A DNA stretch of 64,000 bases from DATMER01 sp963741305 (GTDB lineage Bacteria; Acidobacteriota; Thermoanaerobaculia; Multivoradales; UBA5704), in the NCBI GenBank assembly GCA_963741305.1, contig CAVUHL010000003.1, positions 1,302,001 to 1,366,000 on the forward strand, read 5' to 3'. Every line of letters starts with the position of its first letter. Position 1 is the stretch's first letter. Positions 1 through 11,090 of the stretch are shown here, one piece after another. The notes below the pieces were generated by a model. That model was given only the letters and a program-made list of their open reading frames with translations, did not search any database and was not told where the DNA came from. A program made the position numbers and the translations under genes.

Positions 1-1049
1 AGGTCCACGTTCTGGTTCATCTTGATCGAATGCTTGTTCGGCCCGAAGGCGTTCACGTTGGCGATCGTATTGCCGCGGAACTTGCCGCGGTAGAGCCAGA
101 GGATGGCGTGGTTGCCCGGTATCTTCTCGAGGTTCCAGGGGCCCGGGATGAAGTCGCACTCGATGACCATCCGCTTCAGGGCGAGCGTCTTCTGGATCGG
201 GATGTCGACGATGCCCTTGGCATGGTTCGGCGGCGTGGCGGTGTGGATGTGGCCAGCCTTCTGGAAGACGACCGAGCTGCCCGAACCGGGAGTGGGGGGG
301 GGCGGGTTGCCGCCGCTGTCCGCGGCGGTGGAAGCCGACGGCTCCAGGAACCAGACCTGCGAGAGGGGCAGGTTGACCACGGAGGCGAAGATGAAGAACG
401 GCTGGTTGCAGGTGACCTGAACCCGCGCGTCCGAGATCTTCTGCTCGCCCACGGCGCCGAGCGTGTCGTCGAACTGGCGCAGCGACAGGGCGAAGAAGGA
501 CAGCGTCACCGTCGAGCCGATCGGCGTTCCGTCCACCCGGAAGAGCTTGAGCTCGCACTGCGCTCCCTGGGTGCCGAGGTTCACCACGCCCATGTTCGAA
601 ACGGTGCCCCGGCCGGGGTCGCGCTCCAGGCCGACCAGGAAGGCGGCCTTGCCCGCGGCGATGGTGTTCGCGGCCGAGATCACGGGTACCGAGGTCCGCG
701 TCTGGATGCCCGAGGGCGAGGTATTGATGAGCTGCGCCTCGACCGCCATCTCCTGGCCGGAGCGCACTTCGAGGAGGCCTGACGTGGGCCCCACGTTCGA
801 GAGCAGGAAGGTGCGCTGCGCCGGCACCGGGATCTCCGGGCCGCCGCCGTGCGTGCCATCGGTACTGGCCGGGATGAAGTGGGTGGAGAAGCCACGCGGC
901 GTGCCGGCCGGGTTCGAAACCCAGACCTCCGTCGAGTGCAGGCTGCCGTCGTACCAGCTCGGCAGGGTCACCGGAACGTAGACGGGACCCGCCCATACCG
1001 GGACGGAAACGGAGCACAGCGCAAGGGCTACGAGCGTTGCCTTCTTCAC
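1..1049 (-). CDS. Secreted protein of unknown function, C-terminus cut by window edge
   Basis: Reading leftward from a GTG at 1049 preceded by a strong GAGGAGGT ribosome site, the frame stays open to the window edge (about 349 codons). It begins with a typical signal peptide (MKKATLVALALCSVSVPVWA). Its last visible part (NVNAFGPNKHSIKMNQNVD) closely matches NVNAFGPSKNFVKMSQNVD in the next gene, so the two are tandem paralogues. A Pro/Gly-rich linker (PPPPTPGSGS) separates an N-terminal beta-rich part with Cys pairs from the C-terminal domain, which could be a jelly-roll or lectin-like fold. No enzyme motif is recognised. Role unknown; probably exported to the periplasm or surface. Confidence 0.8.
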   Translation of the reverse strand, partial: MKKATLVALALCSVSVPVWAGPVYVPVTLPSWYDGSLHSTEVWVSNPAGTPRGFSTHFIPASTDGTHGGGPEIPVPAQRTFLLSNVGPTSGLLEVRSGQEMAVEAQLINTSPSGIQTRTSVPVISAANTIAAGKAAFLVGLERDPGRGTVSNMGVVNLGTQGAQCELKLFRVDGTPIGSTVTLSFFALSLRQFDDTLGAVGEQKISDARVQVTCNQPFFIFASVVNLPLSQVWFLEPSASTAADSGGNPPPPTPGSGSSVVFQKAGHIHTATPPNHAKGIVDIPIQKTLALKRMVIECDFIPGPWNLEKIPGNHAILWLYRGKFRGNTIANVNAFGPNKHSIKMNQNVD

Positions 1050-1078
1050 GGGCACCTCCTCGGGAGGTTACGGACGTA

Positions 1079-1112
1079 CTGCAGAAAATAGCTTCCTGAA
1101 CATAGGGTACGC
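1079..1112 (-). promoter_or_regulatory. Shared upstream element, copy 1
   Basis: Thirty bases before the first paralogue's start, the plus-strand sequence CTGCAGAAAATAGCTTCC...GGTACGC closely resembles CTGCAAGAAATAGCTACC...GGTACGC at 2357-2388, at a similar place upstream of the second paralogue. Conservation between otherwise different leaders suggests a common promoter or operator. No sigma class can be assigned. Confidence 0.4.
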
Positions 1113-1165
1113 CAGTTGCGCCGCCCGCGCAATCCCCCATAAAGCTGCGTAAAGCGGCATAAACA

Positions 1166-1195
1166 AAAGCGGACCGGGTTTCCCCGGTCCGCTTT
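1166..1195 (-). terminator. Intrinsic terminator after the second secreted paralogue
   Basis: The inverted repeat AAAGCGGACCGGG / CCCGGTCCGCTTT has a 4-nt loop and, on the minus strand, runs into a T-rich tail. It lies 23 bp past the stop of the gene at 1219-2289, which separates the two paralogues transcriptionally. Confidence 0.8.
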
Positions 1196-1218
1196 CAGAC
1201 ACCGTGGCTATTCCTGCT

Positions 1219-2289
1219 TCAGTTTACGACGTTCATCTGGACGCGCAGGTTGGAGTAGCGCCAGCCGAAGCTCGGCATCTCGGGGAAGTGCTGCCCCGCG
1301 AAGTGGCCGAACTCGGCAAAGAGCGCGCCCTTGGTCGTGAAGCCGAAGGCCGGCACGGACAGGACGCGGTTCTGGGCCGTACCCTTCATGTCCATCCGCT
1401 TGAGCAGCGCGCCGTTCAGGAAGATCTCGGTGCTGACCTCGCGGTTGGCGGCGTCATAGGTGTAGCGCAGGTGATAGGTCTGGTTGTTGACCAGCGCGAG
1501 GCCCGACTTCTGATTGGTGTTCTGCAGCTTGGCCATGTCCACGTTCTGGCTCATCTTGACGAAGTTCTTGCTCGGGCCGAAGGCGTTCACGTTGCTGACC
1601 GTGCCGCTGCGGAAGCGTCCGCGGTGGAGCCAGATCATGCTGTGGTTGCCGTGCGGCGATTTCTTGTGCCAGGGGCCGGTCGAGACGTCCCACTCGAGGA
1701 TCAGCTTGCCGACCTTGAGGTCCCTGGGCACCGTGACGCAGACGATGCCTTTCGCCTTCTCGGTGCGGGCGTTGTGGATGGTTCCTTCCTGGCCGGCGAG
1801 GAACACTCTGGGCTCGATCTCGGTGGCGCTGACGGTGAAGTCACAAGCGCCGGTGGGGCCGACTCCCTCGGCCCAGGTGAGCTTGGGCTCCTTGGTCGAG
1901 GCCGCCGCGGCGTAGGGGTAGAAGGCCTGGTTGCAGGAGACCTCGGCAGCCACGGCGACGCGCGAGCCCATGCGGCCCGCGAAGTCGAACTGGGCGCTGG
2001 AGCCGGCTTTGACGCCGAACGCCTCCTCGTCCAGGACGCGGCCGCTGCGGTCGAAGACCTGGGCCTTGCACTGGGCCGACTTGACTCCGGGCACAGCCGC
2101 GCCGACCACCAGGGACCGGTAGCCGCCGTCGCGCTCCAGTCCGGCCAGTGCCGCGGTGTCCCGGGCCGAAGCCAGCTCGCTTACGTCGAAGGGCAGGGTG
2201 CCGCCGTCGTCGTCCCTGCTGCGGGCGGCGTCGACGATGGGGACGGCGAGGGCGAGGGCAAGGGCGAGCGGAACGAACGCCTTCTTCAT
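1219..2289 (-). CDS. Secreted protein of unknown function (paralogue of the gene at 1-1049)
   Basis: A 356-residue protein with a signal peptide (MKKAFVPLALALALAVPIVDA). Beta-rich segments follow, with Cys residues near 79, 119 and 149, then a C-terminal domain (about 190-356) shared with its neighbour: GNHSMIWLHRGRF, NVNAFGPSKNF, and a terminal SFGWRYSNLRVQM. The C-terminal pattern resembles concanavalin-like carbohydrate-binding folds, but that is only a shape impression. Its own terminator follows and a shared upstream element precedes it, so the pair looks like a duplicated, separately transcribed unit. Function unknown. Confidence 0.75.
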   Translation of the reverse strand: MKKAFVPLALALALAVPIVDAARSRDDDGGTLPFDVSELASARDTAALAGLERDGGYRSLVVGAAVPGVKSAQCKAQVFDRSGRVLDEEAFGVKAGSSAQFDFAGRMGSRVAVAAEVSCNQAFYPYAAAASTKEPKLTWAEGVGPTGACDFTVSATEIEPRVFLAGQEGTIHNARTEKAKGIVCVTVPRDLKVGKLILEWDVSTGPWHKKSPHGNHSMIWLHRGRFRSGTVSNVNAFGPSKNFVKMSQNVDMAKLQNTNQKSGLALVNNQTYHLRYTYDAANREVSTEIFLNGALLKRMDMKGTAQNRVLSVPAFGFTTKGALFAEFGHFAGQHFPEMPSFGWRYSNLRVQMNVVN

Positions 2290-2356
2290 TGCGAAACAAC
2301 CTCCGTGTGTCTGCGAGGAGAACCAAGGCTTCCGCCGTGGGCACTTCCTCTTTGGC

Positions 2357-2388
2357 CTGCAAGAAATAGCTACCGGGGCATGGTACGC
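2357..2388 (-). promoter_or_regulatory. Shared upstream element, copy 2
   Basis: Second copy of the element at 1079-1112, about 70 bp before the start of the gene at 2289. The rest of the 2290-2581 gap shows no gene. Confidence 0.4.
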
Positions 2389-2581
2389 GGTTTGCCGAAG
2401 GCGTGCAACCCGGCATCGACAAAAGTCGATCGGTTTTGGGTCGTGTTCCGGCTTCTACGTTTTGCCATCGGTAGCGTGATCCGAAATCTCCTGCCGGCAT
2501 CTTAAACGGGCTCGCAGGAGGAATGCAACCCAAATTGTGCAATTCGTCGTGCGGTAGTATCGCTCCCTCGGAGGGGGGCAG

Positions 2582-3256
2582 ATGCTCGGAACGCTTGGCC
2601 GGCGCGCTTTCAAGCTGGTCTACATCGTCTACTACCGTCTTCTCTACGGCCGCCGGTTCCCCTTCGCGGACCGGCTGGAGCGCCGCATCCGTGCCTGGGA
2701 GCATCAGACCGGCCGCGGCGACGCGCCGGCCTCGCGCGAGGCCTGGGAAGAGCAGTACCGGGCTGGCAGCTGGGCCTTCATGAGGGCCACGGACGAGCTG
2801 GCCCGCTACAGCGTCATTGCCGGCTACCTCGATCATCTCCACCCCGGGGGCTCGGTGCTCGACGTGGGCTCGGGCGAGGGCATCCTCCTCGACCACATCG
2901 GCAACCCCTCGCGCTATCTCGGCATCGACCTCTCCGAGGAAGCGGTGCGGCAGGGGGCTCACCGGACAGGCGAGCGCGCCGCGCTCCTGGCCGCCAATGC
3001 GGAGGAGTACCGTCCCACCGAGCGCTGGGACGCCATCGTGTTCAACGAGTGCGTCTATTACTTCGAGGACCCGGTCGGCACCGTGCTCGCGTACCGGGAC
3101 GACCTGGCGGAGGGTGGCACGCTGATCGTCTCGACCTTCCGCTCGCGCCGCGCGGACGTCATCGCGAAGCGCCTGATCGAAAGGCTTCCTCTCATCGAGG
3201 AGGTTGCGGTGACGAACCGGAAAGGGACGTGGGTCGTGCGGCTGTTCCGGCCGTGA
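2582..3256 (+). CDS. Class I SAM-dependent methyltransferase
   Basis: A 224-residue protein. ATG follows the purine-rich GGAGGGGGG. Motif I is VLDVGSGEGILLDHIG (about residues 94-109); the acidic motif II is YLGIDLSEEAV, and DAIVFNECVYYFEDPVG is the post-motif region. This is a Methyltransf_11/23-like small-molecule enzyme; the substrate cannot be read. It converges on the epimerase gene and the two share 65 bp at their 3' ends, which suggests a compact locus. It may act on a sugar or lipid, but this is only inferred from the neighbour. Confidence 0.8.
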   Translation: MLGTLGRRAFKLVYIVYYRLLYGRRFPFADRLERRIRAWEHQTGRGDAPASREAWEEQYRAGSWAFMRATDELARYSVIAGYLDHLHPGGSVLDVGSGEGILLDHIGNPSRYLGIDLSEEAVRQGAHRTGERAALLAANAEEYRPTERWDAIVFNECVYYFEDPVGTVLAYRDDLAEGGTLIVSTFRSRRADVIAKRLIERLPLIEEVAVTNRKGTWVVRLFRP

Positions 3257-4277
3257 TCCACCGCAGGTTCTCGTCCACGCGCCCCTCGCCCTGGAGCTCG
3301 CGGATGCGCAGCAGGCGCGTGAAGCGTGGGCCGAGGAACTCATCCTCGGTCAGTCCGGCCGCGCGGTAGGCGTCGGCAAGCTCCTGCGCTCCGCGGCGGG
3401 CATCCCACTGCGGCTTGAAGGCGGGGAGCACGCGCTCGATCTTGGAGCAGTCCACACGGTAGCAGCGCTTGTCCGGGCCGGCGCCTTCGGCATAGGTGAT
3501 CCGGCAGCCGGGCACGGTCTCGGCCACGACCTCGGCCAGCTCGCGGATGCGGTAGTTGTCCGCGGTGCGGCCGACGTTGAACGCCTGGCCGTGGACGTCC
3601 TGCCGTGGCGCTTCGAGGGCCGCGAGGAAGGCGCGCGAGATGTCCTCGATGTGGACGATCGGACGCCAGGGCGTGCCGTCGCTCATCATGTGGATGCGTC
3701 CGGTAGTGACCGCGTAGCCCACGAGGTTGTTGAGCACCAGGTCCACCCGCAGGCGGGGAGAGACCCCGTAGGCCGTGGCATTGCGCAGGTAGACGGGGCT
3801 GAAATCGTCATCCGCCAGCTCGGCGAGCTGCTGCTCCAGGCGCACCTTGGAGATTCCGTAGGACGTTACCGGGTTGAACGCGGCGCTCTCGTCGAGGAAG
3901 TCGTCGCCGGCCGCGCCGTAGGTGCTGCAAGAGGAAGAGAACAGGAAGCGCTTCACCCCGGCCTGCTTGGCGAGCCGCGCGAAGCGGATCGAGGCCGCGT
4001 CGTTGATGTCGAACGTCAGCGAAGAGTCGAGGTTGCCGAGCGGATCGTTGGACAGCCCGGCCAGATGGAGGACGGCTTCGAATCCCTGAAGATCGCGCAG
4101 CTCGGCGTCGCGCAGATCCTTCCGGAGCCCAGGGATCTCCGAGGCTTTCTGCCCCGCGAGCAGGCAGGGCTCGAAGAAGTCCGCATCGAATCCGAAGACC
4201 TCGTGACCCGCTGACTGCAGCAGGGGGACCATGACGCTGCCGATGTAGCCGTTGTGGCCGGTGACCAGGACTCTCAT
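3192..4277 (-). CDS. NAD-dependent nucleotide-sugar epimerase/dehydratase (extended SDR)
   Basis: A 361-residue protein with the Rossmann signature GHNGYIGS at residues 7-14, a downstream acidic FDAD, the catalytic YGISK (YxxxK) near 140, and substrate-domain landmarks PWRPIVHIEDI and FNVGRTADNYRI. The length is slightly above the usual 310-340 because the C-terminus extends into the convergent methyltransferase gene. It probably interconverts an NDP-sugar for surface glycans; the exact sugar is unknown. Its start lies about 40 bp from the 372-bp repeat. Confidence 0.85.
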   Translation of the reverse strand: MRVLVTGHNGYIGSVMVPLLQSAGHEVFGFDADFFEPCLLAGQKASEIPGLRKDLRDAELRDLQGFEAVLHLAGLSNDPLGNLDSSLTFDINDAASIRFARLAKQAGVKRFLFSSSCSTYGAAGDDFLDESAAFNPVTSYGISKVRLEQQLAELADDDFSPVYLRNATAYGVSPRLRVDLVLNNLVGYAVTTGRIHMMSDGTPWRPIVHIEDISRAFLAALEAPRQDVHGQAFNVGRTADNYRIRELAEVVAETVPGCRITYAEGAGPDKRCYRVDCSKIERVLPAFKPQWDARRGAQELADAYRAAGLTEDEFLGPRFTRLLRIRELQGEGRVDENLRWITAGTAARPTSLSGSSPQPPR

Positions 4278-4315
4278 GACGGGGCGGGAGCGTATCAGAA
4301 GGGGAGGGCGTCAGG

Positions 4316-4687
4316 GCGCGATCCACCCCCGGGCGCCTCACGCCCACCCGTGGGATTCTGCGACTCACCCCCGAGTCGCAGCATCCCGAGCTCCAGCGGC
4401 AGGAAAATGCCCGAACTTTGCAGCATACGTACCGGCTGCGGCAGCCGCCCGAGGCCGTTATGCTCCCAATCTAGAGCCGGCAGGCTCCGCATGCTCCCAA
4501 TATGCTCCGAAAGACGGCCGGTGTGCTGCGACTCGCGCACGAGCGGCTGCCGCTCACGGTCGGGACGCTGAGACTCGGGGCCGAGTTGGAGCATACCGAC
4601 CGTGAGCGGGGGCGGCGCACGGTCGATTCGGAGCATCTCTGCCTCGCTTACACCCCGCCGGACCTTCGGATGCTCCGAATTGGCTGG
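4316..4687. repeat. 372-bp structured dispersed repeat, copy A1
   Basis: Aligns without net gaps to 26324-26695 (constant offset 22008) with about a dozen mismatches, roughly 97 % identity. It carries perfect hairpins such as TGCGACTC/GAGTCGCA, CGCTCACGGTCGG/CCGACCGTGAGCG and GATGCTCCGAAT in inverted pairs, and ATGCTCC/GGAGCAT recurs about six times. It fills the gap between the epimerase and kdpD genes. Several frames are open in both copies, as expected in GC-rich structured DNA, so I do not call a protein. Confidence 0.9.
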
Positions 4688-4728
4688 CCCGTAACGTTCA
4701 CGGCGAGCCGATCCGGTCCGAGCTCGCT

Positions 4729-6651
4729 TTACTCCACGGCCAACGCGATCTGGTTGGCGAAGGCCTCCAGGAGATGAAGCTGATCGGGAGCAACGAGCAG
4801 CCGGGGGTCCGACGGGTGCACGCCCAGGACGCCGACGGTGCCGCGGGAGGTCTGCAGCGGCAGGTAGAGGCCCTTGGCCGCGGGCAAGGTGTCGGTCGTC
4901 TTTCCCGCCATGCGGCCATGATCGTAGACCCACTGGGCCACGGCCTGCTCGCGCTGATCGAAGAGGTAGGTCACTGACTCGGCGGCCCTCTCGGTCACCC
5001 GGGCTTCGGAGTCCGGGAGCAGGAGCAGGACCTGGCTCAGGAACACTTCCCTGATGTGGCGGGCCGCGGCCTGGAGGATCGCCTTTTCGTCCGCGGCGGC
5101 GGCGAGGTCGCGGCTCAAGGCGTAGAGGGCCGCGGTGCGCGCCTCCCGCTCCCCAGCCGCTTCCGCTTGCAGGCGCAGCCGCGCAGTCAGCGTCGAGATC
5201 ACCAGGCCGGTGATCAGCATGACCGCGAAGGTGACCAGGTACTCGGTGTCGGAGACCGCGAATGTCAGGAGGGGCTGGACGAAGAAGAAGTCAAAGGCGG
5301 CCACGGAGAGGACCGCTGCCAGGACCGACGGCCCCCGTCCCAGCCAAGCCGCGGTACCCACCACGCCCAGCAGGTAGACCATGACCAGGTTGGTGGGCTC
5401 CAGGCGGCCGAACAGCAGGGAGCAGATGCCCGTGCACAGGGCCACCACGCCCAGGCTCAAGAGGTAGGCGCGGCCAAGCGAGGTCCGCCGGACAGGCGCT
5501 GGAGCCGTGAAGCCCCCATCCCCCTCCTCACCGGAGATCACGTATACGTCGATGTCCCCGCTGTTGCGCTCCAGATCGTCGCGCACCGAGCCGAAGAGCG
5601 CGTCCTTCCAGCGCGGATTGACCGGCTTGCCCAGCACGATCTTGGAGACGTTCCTGCGGCGGGCATACTGAAGGATCGCCTCCGAGGGACGGTCTCCGCT
5701 CAGCACGGCGGTCTCAGCCCCCAGCTTCTCGGCGAGGCGCAGGGTCTGCCAGACCCGGTCCCGGGCTTTCTCGGGCAGGCGGGCCTCGGCCGAGGTTTCC
5801 ACATAGACCACCAGCCATTCGGCGCGCAGACGGCCGGCGAGCCGGCTGGTGGCCCGCACGAGGCGTTGCGAGCCGGGGCCGGAGCTGACCGCGAGCAGGA
5901 TGCGCTCAGCCACCGGCCAGGTCTCTTCGATGCCGTGCAGCTCGCGGTAGCGCTGCATCTGGGCTTCGACCCGGTCCGCGGTCTTGCGCAGCGCCATCTC
6001 CCTCAGGGCGATCAGGTTGCCCTGGCGGAAGAAGCTCTGAAGCGCCTTCTGCGCCTGCTCGGTGACGTAGACCTTGCCCTCGTTCAGGCGCTTGAGCAGC
6101 TCTTCGGGCGGCAGGTCCACCAGCTCCACCTGATCCGCCCTCTCGAGCACCGAGTCGGGAACGGTTTCGCGCACCACCACGCCCGTGATCTGTCCGACCA
6201 GGTCGTTCAGGCTTTCCAGGTGCTGGACGTTGACCGTGGTGTGGACGTCGATGCCCGCGGAGAGCAGCTCTTCCACGTCCTGCCAGCGCTTGGCGTGGCG
6301 CGAGCCCGGCGCGTTGGTGTGGGCCAGCTCGTCGACCAGGATTACTGCGGGATGTCTTGCGAGGGCGGCGTCGAGGTCGAATTCGCGCAGCTTGATGCCC
6401 CGGTGCTCGATCTCCCGTTGCGGCAGGACTTCCAACCCTTCGAGAAGGGCCTCGGTCTCCTTGCGGCCGTGTGTCTCGACCAAGCCAACGACCACGTCCT
6501 GTTTCAGCCCTCGCGCCGCCTCCAGCATGGCGTAGGTCTTGCCCACCCCGGCCGTGGCGCCGAAGAAGACCTTGAGCTTGCCGCGGCGCGCCTGCTCCTC
6601 CTCGGCCTGGGCCCGGGCGAGCAGGACGTCGGGGTCGGGGCGGTCCATCAA
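4729..6651 (-). CDS. kdpD: KdpD-type turgor/K+ sensor lacking the histidine-kinase domain
   Basis: A 640-residue protein. It has the KdpD N-terminal domain with a Walker A motif GATAGVGKT (31-39) and VDELAHTNAPGSRH, a USP-like domain (about 245-370, ending IVLGKPVNPRWKD), a four-helix DUF4118 membrane region (about 400-500) and a GAF domain ending ANQIALAVE. Full-length KdpD (about 890 aa) continues into HisKA and HATPase_c; here a TAA follows at once. Short KdpD proteins without kinase domains are known in cyanobacteria. It overlaps kdpC by 4 bp and is the last gene of the operon; the A1 repeat begins about 42 bp beyond its stop. Phosphotransfer presumably depends on the separate kinase at 14431-15831. 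Confidence 0.9.
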   Translation of the reverse strand: MMDRPDPDVLLARAQAEEEQARRGKLKVFFGATAGVGKTYAMLEAARGLKQDVVVGLVETHGRKETEALLEGLEVLPQREIEHRGIKLREFDLDAALARHPAVILVDELAHTNAPGSRHAKRWQDVEELLSAGIDVHTTVNVQHLESLNDLVGQITGVVVRETVPDSVLERADQVELVDLPPEELLKRLNEGKVYVTEQAQKALQSFFRQGNLIALREMALRKTADRVEAQMQRYRELHGIEETWPVAERILLAVSSGPGSQRLVRATSRLAGRLRAEWLVVYVETSAEARLPEKARDRVWQTLRLAEKLGAETAVLSGDRPSEAILQYARRRNVSKIVLGKPVNPRWKDALFGSVRDDLERNSGDIDVYVISGEEGDGGFTAPAPVRRTSLGRAYLLSLGVVALCTGICSLLFGRLEPTNLVMVYLLGVVGTAAWLGRGPSVLAAVLSVAAFDFFFVQPLLTFAVSDTEYLVTFAVMLITGLVISTLTARLRLQAEAAGEREARTAALYALSRDLAAAADEKAILQAAARHIREVFLSQVLLLLPDSEARVTERAAESVTYLFDQREQAVAQWVYDHGRMAGKTTDTLPAAKGLYLPLQTSRGTVGVLGVHPSDPRLLVAPDQLHLLEAFANQIALAVE

Positions 6652-7174
6652 AGTGTGTCGAGCTCCAGGTTGAGCTTCAGGACGTTGACCCGCGGCTCGC
6701 CGAGCAGGCCGAAGGTCCGCCCCTCGGTGTGCCTCTCCACCAGACCCCGGACGGCCGAGGGATCGAGCCCGCGGGCCGCGGCCACCCGCTCCACCTGGTA
6801 GAGCGCGGCGGCCGGGCTGATGTGCGGGTCGAGGCCGCTGCCCGAGGCGGTGACCAGGTCCACGGGGATGGGTCCCTTGCCGGGATGGGCGGCGCGGATG
6901 CGCTCCACGTCTTCCTTGACCCGGTCGATCAGCGCCGGGTTGGTCGGCCCCAGGTTGGAGCCGCTGGACGCGGCGGCGTTGTAGGCCGGCGCGGTCGCCG
7001 ATGGCCGGCTCCAGAAGTACCGAGGACCCGCGAACGGCTGGCCGATCAGCTCGGGGCTGCCGTTTGCCTGGCGGGGAAACGCAACCTGGGCGATCCCGGT
7101 GACGAGGAGAGGATAGGCCAGTCCGGTCAGGACGGTGAAAACCAGAAAGATGAGGATTGCGGTGATCAGGTGTC

Positions 7175-7178
<4 letters not shown>
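6648..7178 (-). CDS. kdpC: KdpC subunit of the K+-transporting ATPase
   Basis: A 176-residue protein with one N-terminal membrane helix and the family landmarks LTGLAYPLLVTGIAQ, YFWSRPSAT, SGSNLGPTNP, TASGSGLDPHISPAAA and a C-terminal LGEPRVNVLKLNLELD. KdpC stabilises the KdpFABC complex and assists ATP binding by KdpB. Normal length. Start and stop overlap kdpB and kdpD by 4 bp, which indicates translational coupling. Confidence 0.97.
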
Positions 7179-9213
<2,035 letters not shown>

Positions 9214-9217
<4 letters not shown>

Positions 9218-10890
9218 CTCATCATCTGGAGCTGTTCGACGATCGGGCCGAGCGCCAGGGCCGGGAAGAAGGTCAGGGCTCCGACCAGGACGACCACTCC
9301 GATCAGCAGCACGACGAACAGCGGCGTGTGGGTGGGCAGCGTCCCGGGTCCGGTTGGAACGGTTTTCTTGCGCGCCAGCGAGCCGGCGATGGCCAGGACC
9401 GGAATGGCCAGCCAGAAGCGCGCGAAATCCATGGCCATGCCGCCCGTGACGTTGTAGAAAGGATTGTTCGCCCCCAGGCCAGCGAACGCGCTGCCGTTGT
9501 TGTTGCCCTGCGAAGTGAAGGTGTAGAGCACCTCGGAAAAGCCGTGCGCGCCGGGATTGAAGACCGTCGCGAGGCCCGGTTTCACGATCACCGCCACGGC
9601 GGTGAAGCCCAGGACGACGAGCGGCATGATGAGGACGACGAGCGAGGCCATCTTCATCTCGTAGGACTCGATCTTCTTCCCCAGATACTCCGGCGTGCGG
9701 CCGACCATCAGGCCGGCGATGAACACGGCGACGATCACGAAGATCAGCATGCCGTAGAGGCCGGAGCCCACGCCGCCGAAGATCGTCTCGCTGAACTGCA
9801 TGAGGAAGAGCGGCACGAGCCCGCCGAGCGGCGTGTAGGAGTCATGCATGGAGTTGACCGCGCCGTTGGAGGCTGCCGTCGTCACCGATGCCCAGAGGGC
9901 CGAGCTCGCGATGCCGTAGCGCGCTTCCTTGCCTTCCATGTTGCCGCCGGCCTGGACGCCGAGCCGGTCCAGGAGCGGATTTCCGTTCTGCTCCGCGCCG
10001 TAGCACAGCAGCAGCAACGGCAGCAGCGTCAGCGTCATGGCGGCGAGCAGCGCCCAGCCCTGGCGGGTGTCGCCGACCATGCGGCCGAAGGTGTAGCAGA
10101 GCGCCGCCGGGATCAACAGGATCGACAGCATCTGGAGGAAGTTGGAGAGCGGCGTCGGGTTCTCGAAGGGATGGGCCGAGTTGACGTTGAAGAAGCCGCC
10201 GCCGTTCGTGCCGAGCTGCTTGATCGTGATCTGCGAGGCCGCGGGTCCCACGGCCTGGATCTGTTCCCCGCCTTCGAGGAGAGGCACCGTCCTGGAAGGC
10301 GACAGCGTCTGCACCACACCCTGCGAGACGAGGACGACGGCCAGGACCAGCGACAGCGGCAGCAGGATGTAGAGCGTCGTCCGCGTGAGGTCGACCCAGA
10401 AGTTGCCGATCGTCCTGGCGTTGCGTCGCACGAGCCCGCGGATCAGGGCGACGAGGATGGCCATGCCGGCCGCCGCGGAGACGAAGTTCTGCACGGTGAG
10501 CCCCAGCATCTGGGTGAGGTGGCTCATCGTCGTCTCGCCGCCGTATCCCTGCCAGTTGGTGTTGGTCACGAAGCTCGTGGCGGTGTTGAACGAGGAGTCC
10601 GGGGTGACCGCGGCCATCCCCGCGGGATTGAGCGGCAGCACCGCCTGAAGGCGCTGCAGCGCGTAGAGGAAGATCCAGCCGGCGGCGCTGAAGAGAAGGA
10701 CGCAGAGGGCGTAGACCTTCCAGTCCATCTCCTCGTCCGGCCGGACGCCGGTGATCCGGTAGAACAGCAGCTCTACCCGGTTGGAGGGCCGCCCCTCGTA
10801 GACCCGCGCCATGTAGACGCCGAGCGGCTTGGCGAGGGCCAGCAGCACGGCGAAATAGAACCCGATTTGAAGAAGCCCGTTGGCGGTCAT
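9214..10890 (-). CDS. kdpA: KdpA, K+-translocating subunit
   Basis: A 558-residue polytopic protein with the four degenerate selectivity-filter loops visible: TNTNWQGYGGE, QLGTNGGGFFN, TAASNGAVNSM and SQGNNNGSAF. KdpA belongs to the superfamily of K+ transporters and binds K+ at the periplasmic side. Length is normal. It overlaps kdpF by 4 bp (ATGA) and kdpB by 4 bp. Confidence 0.98.
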
Positions 10891-10979
10891 TCGAAACGCT
10901 CCGGGTTGAGCAGGGCGAAGAACAGGTAGACCGCCAGCAGCAGCGTCACGATCAGGCCGAGGAGGTAGAGCCCGCTCAT
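10887..10979 (-). CDS. kdpF: KdpF, small stabilising subunit
   Basis: A 30-residue single-helix protein (MSGLYLLGLIVTLLLAVYLF, then FALLNPERFE), matching KdpF in size and in the terminal LxxPERF motif. It starts by ATGA overlap with the small gene upstream and ends in overlap with the kdpA start. Confidence 0.92.
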   Translation of the reverse strand: MSGLYLLGLIVTLLLAVYLFFALLNPERFE

Positions 10980-11080
10980 TTCTTCTCCTCTTCGGCCGGC
11001 GCCAGGGCCGCGCAGAAGCGCACGAAGCCCCAGGATGCCGTGAAGAAAACGATCGTCAGGGTTATGTAAAGGATGTCCAT
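10976..11080 (-). CDS. 34-residue membrane protein preceding kdpF
   Basis: ATG at 11080 follows a GGGGAGGG ribosome site. The product is one hydrophobic helix (MDILYITLTIVFFTASWGFV) followed by a short polar tail ending EEEKK. Its stop overlaps the kdpF start. Small proteins of this kind often sit just before kdpF in bacteria with this operon; the function is unknown, and a role in complex assembly is only inferred. Confidence 0.7.
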   Translation of the reverse strand: MDILYITLTIVFFTASWGFVRFCAALAPAEEEKK

Positions 11081-11090
11081 GTGCCCTCCC

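Noticed and set aside
4295..4933. A 212-codon minus-strand frame across repeat A1 (also open in A2 at 26216-26644)
   Set aside because: Several frames are open at once on both strands, the translation is low-complexity with no family features, and it overlaps kdpD. It reflects GC-rich structured repeat DNA.
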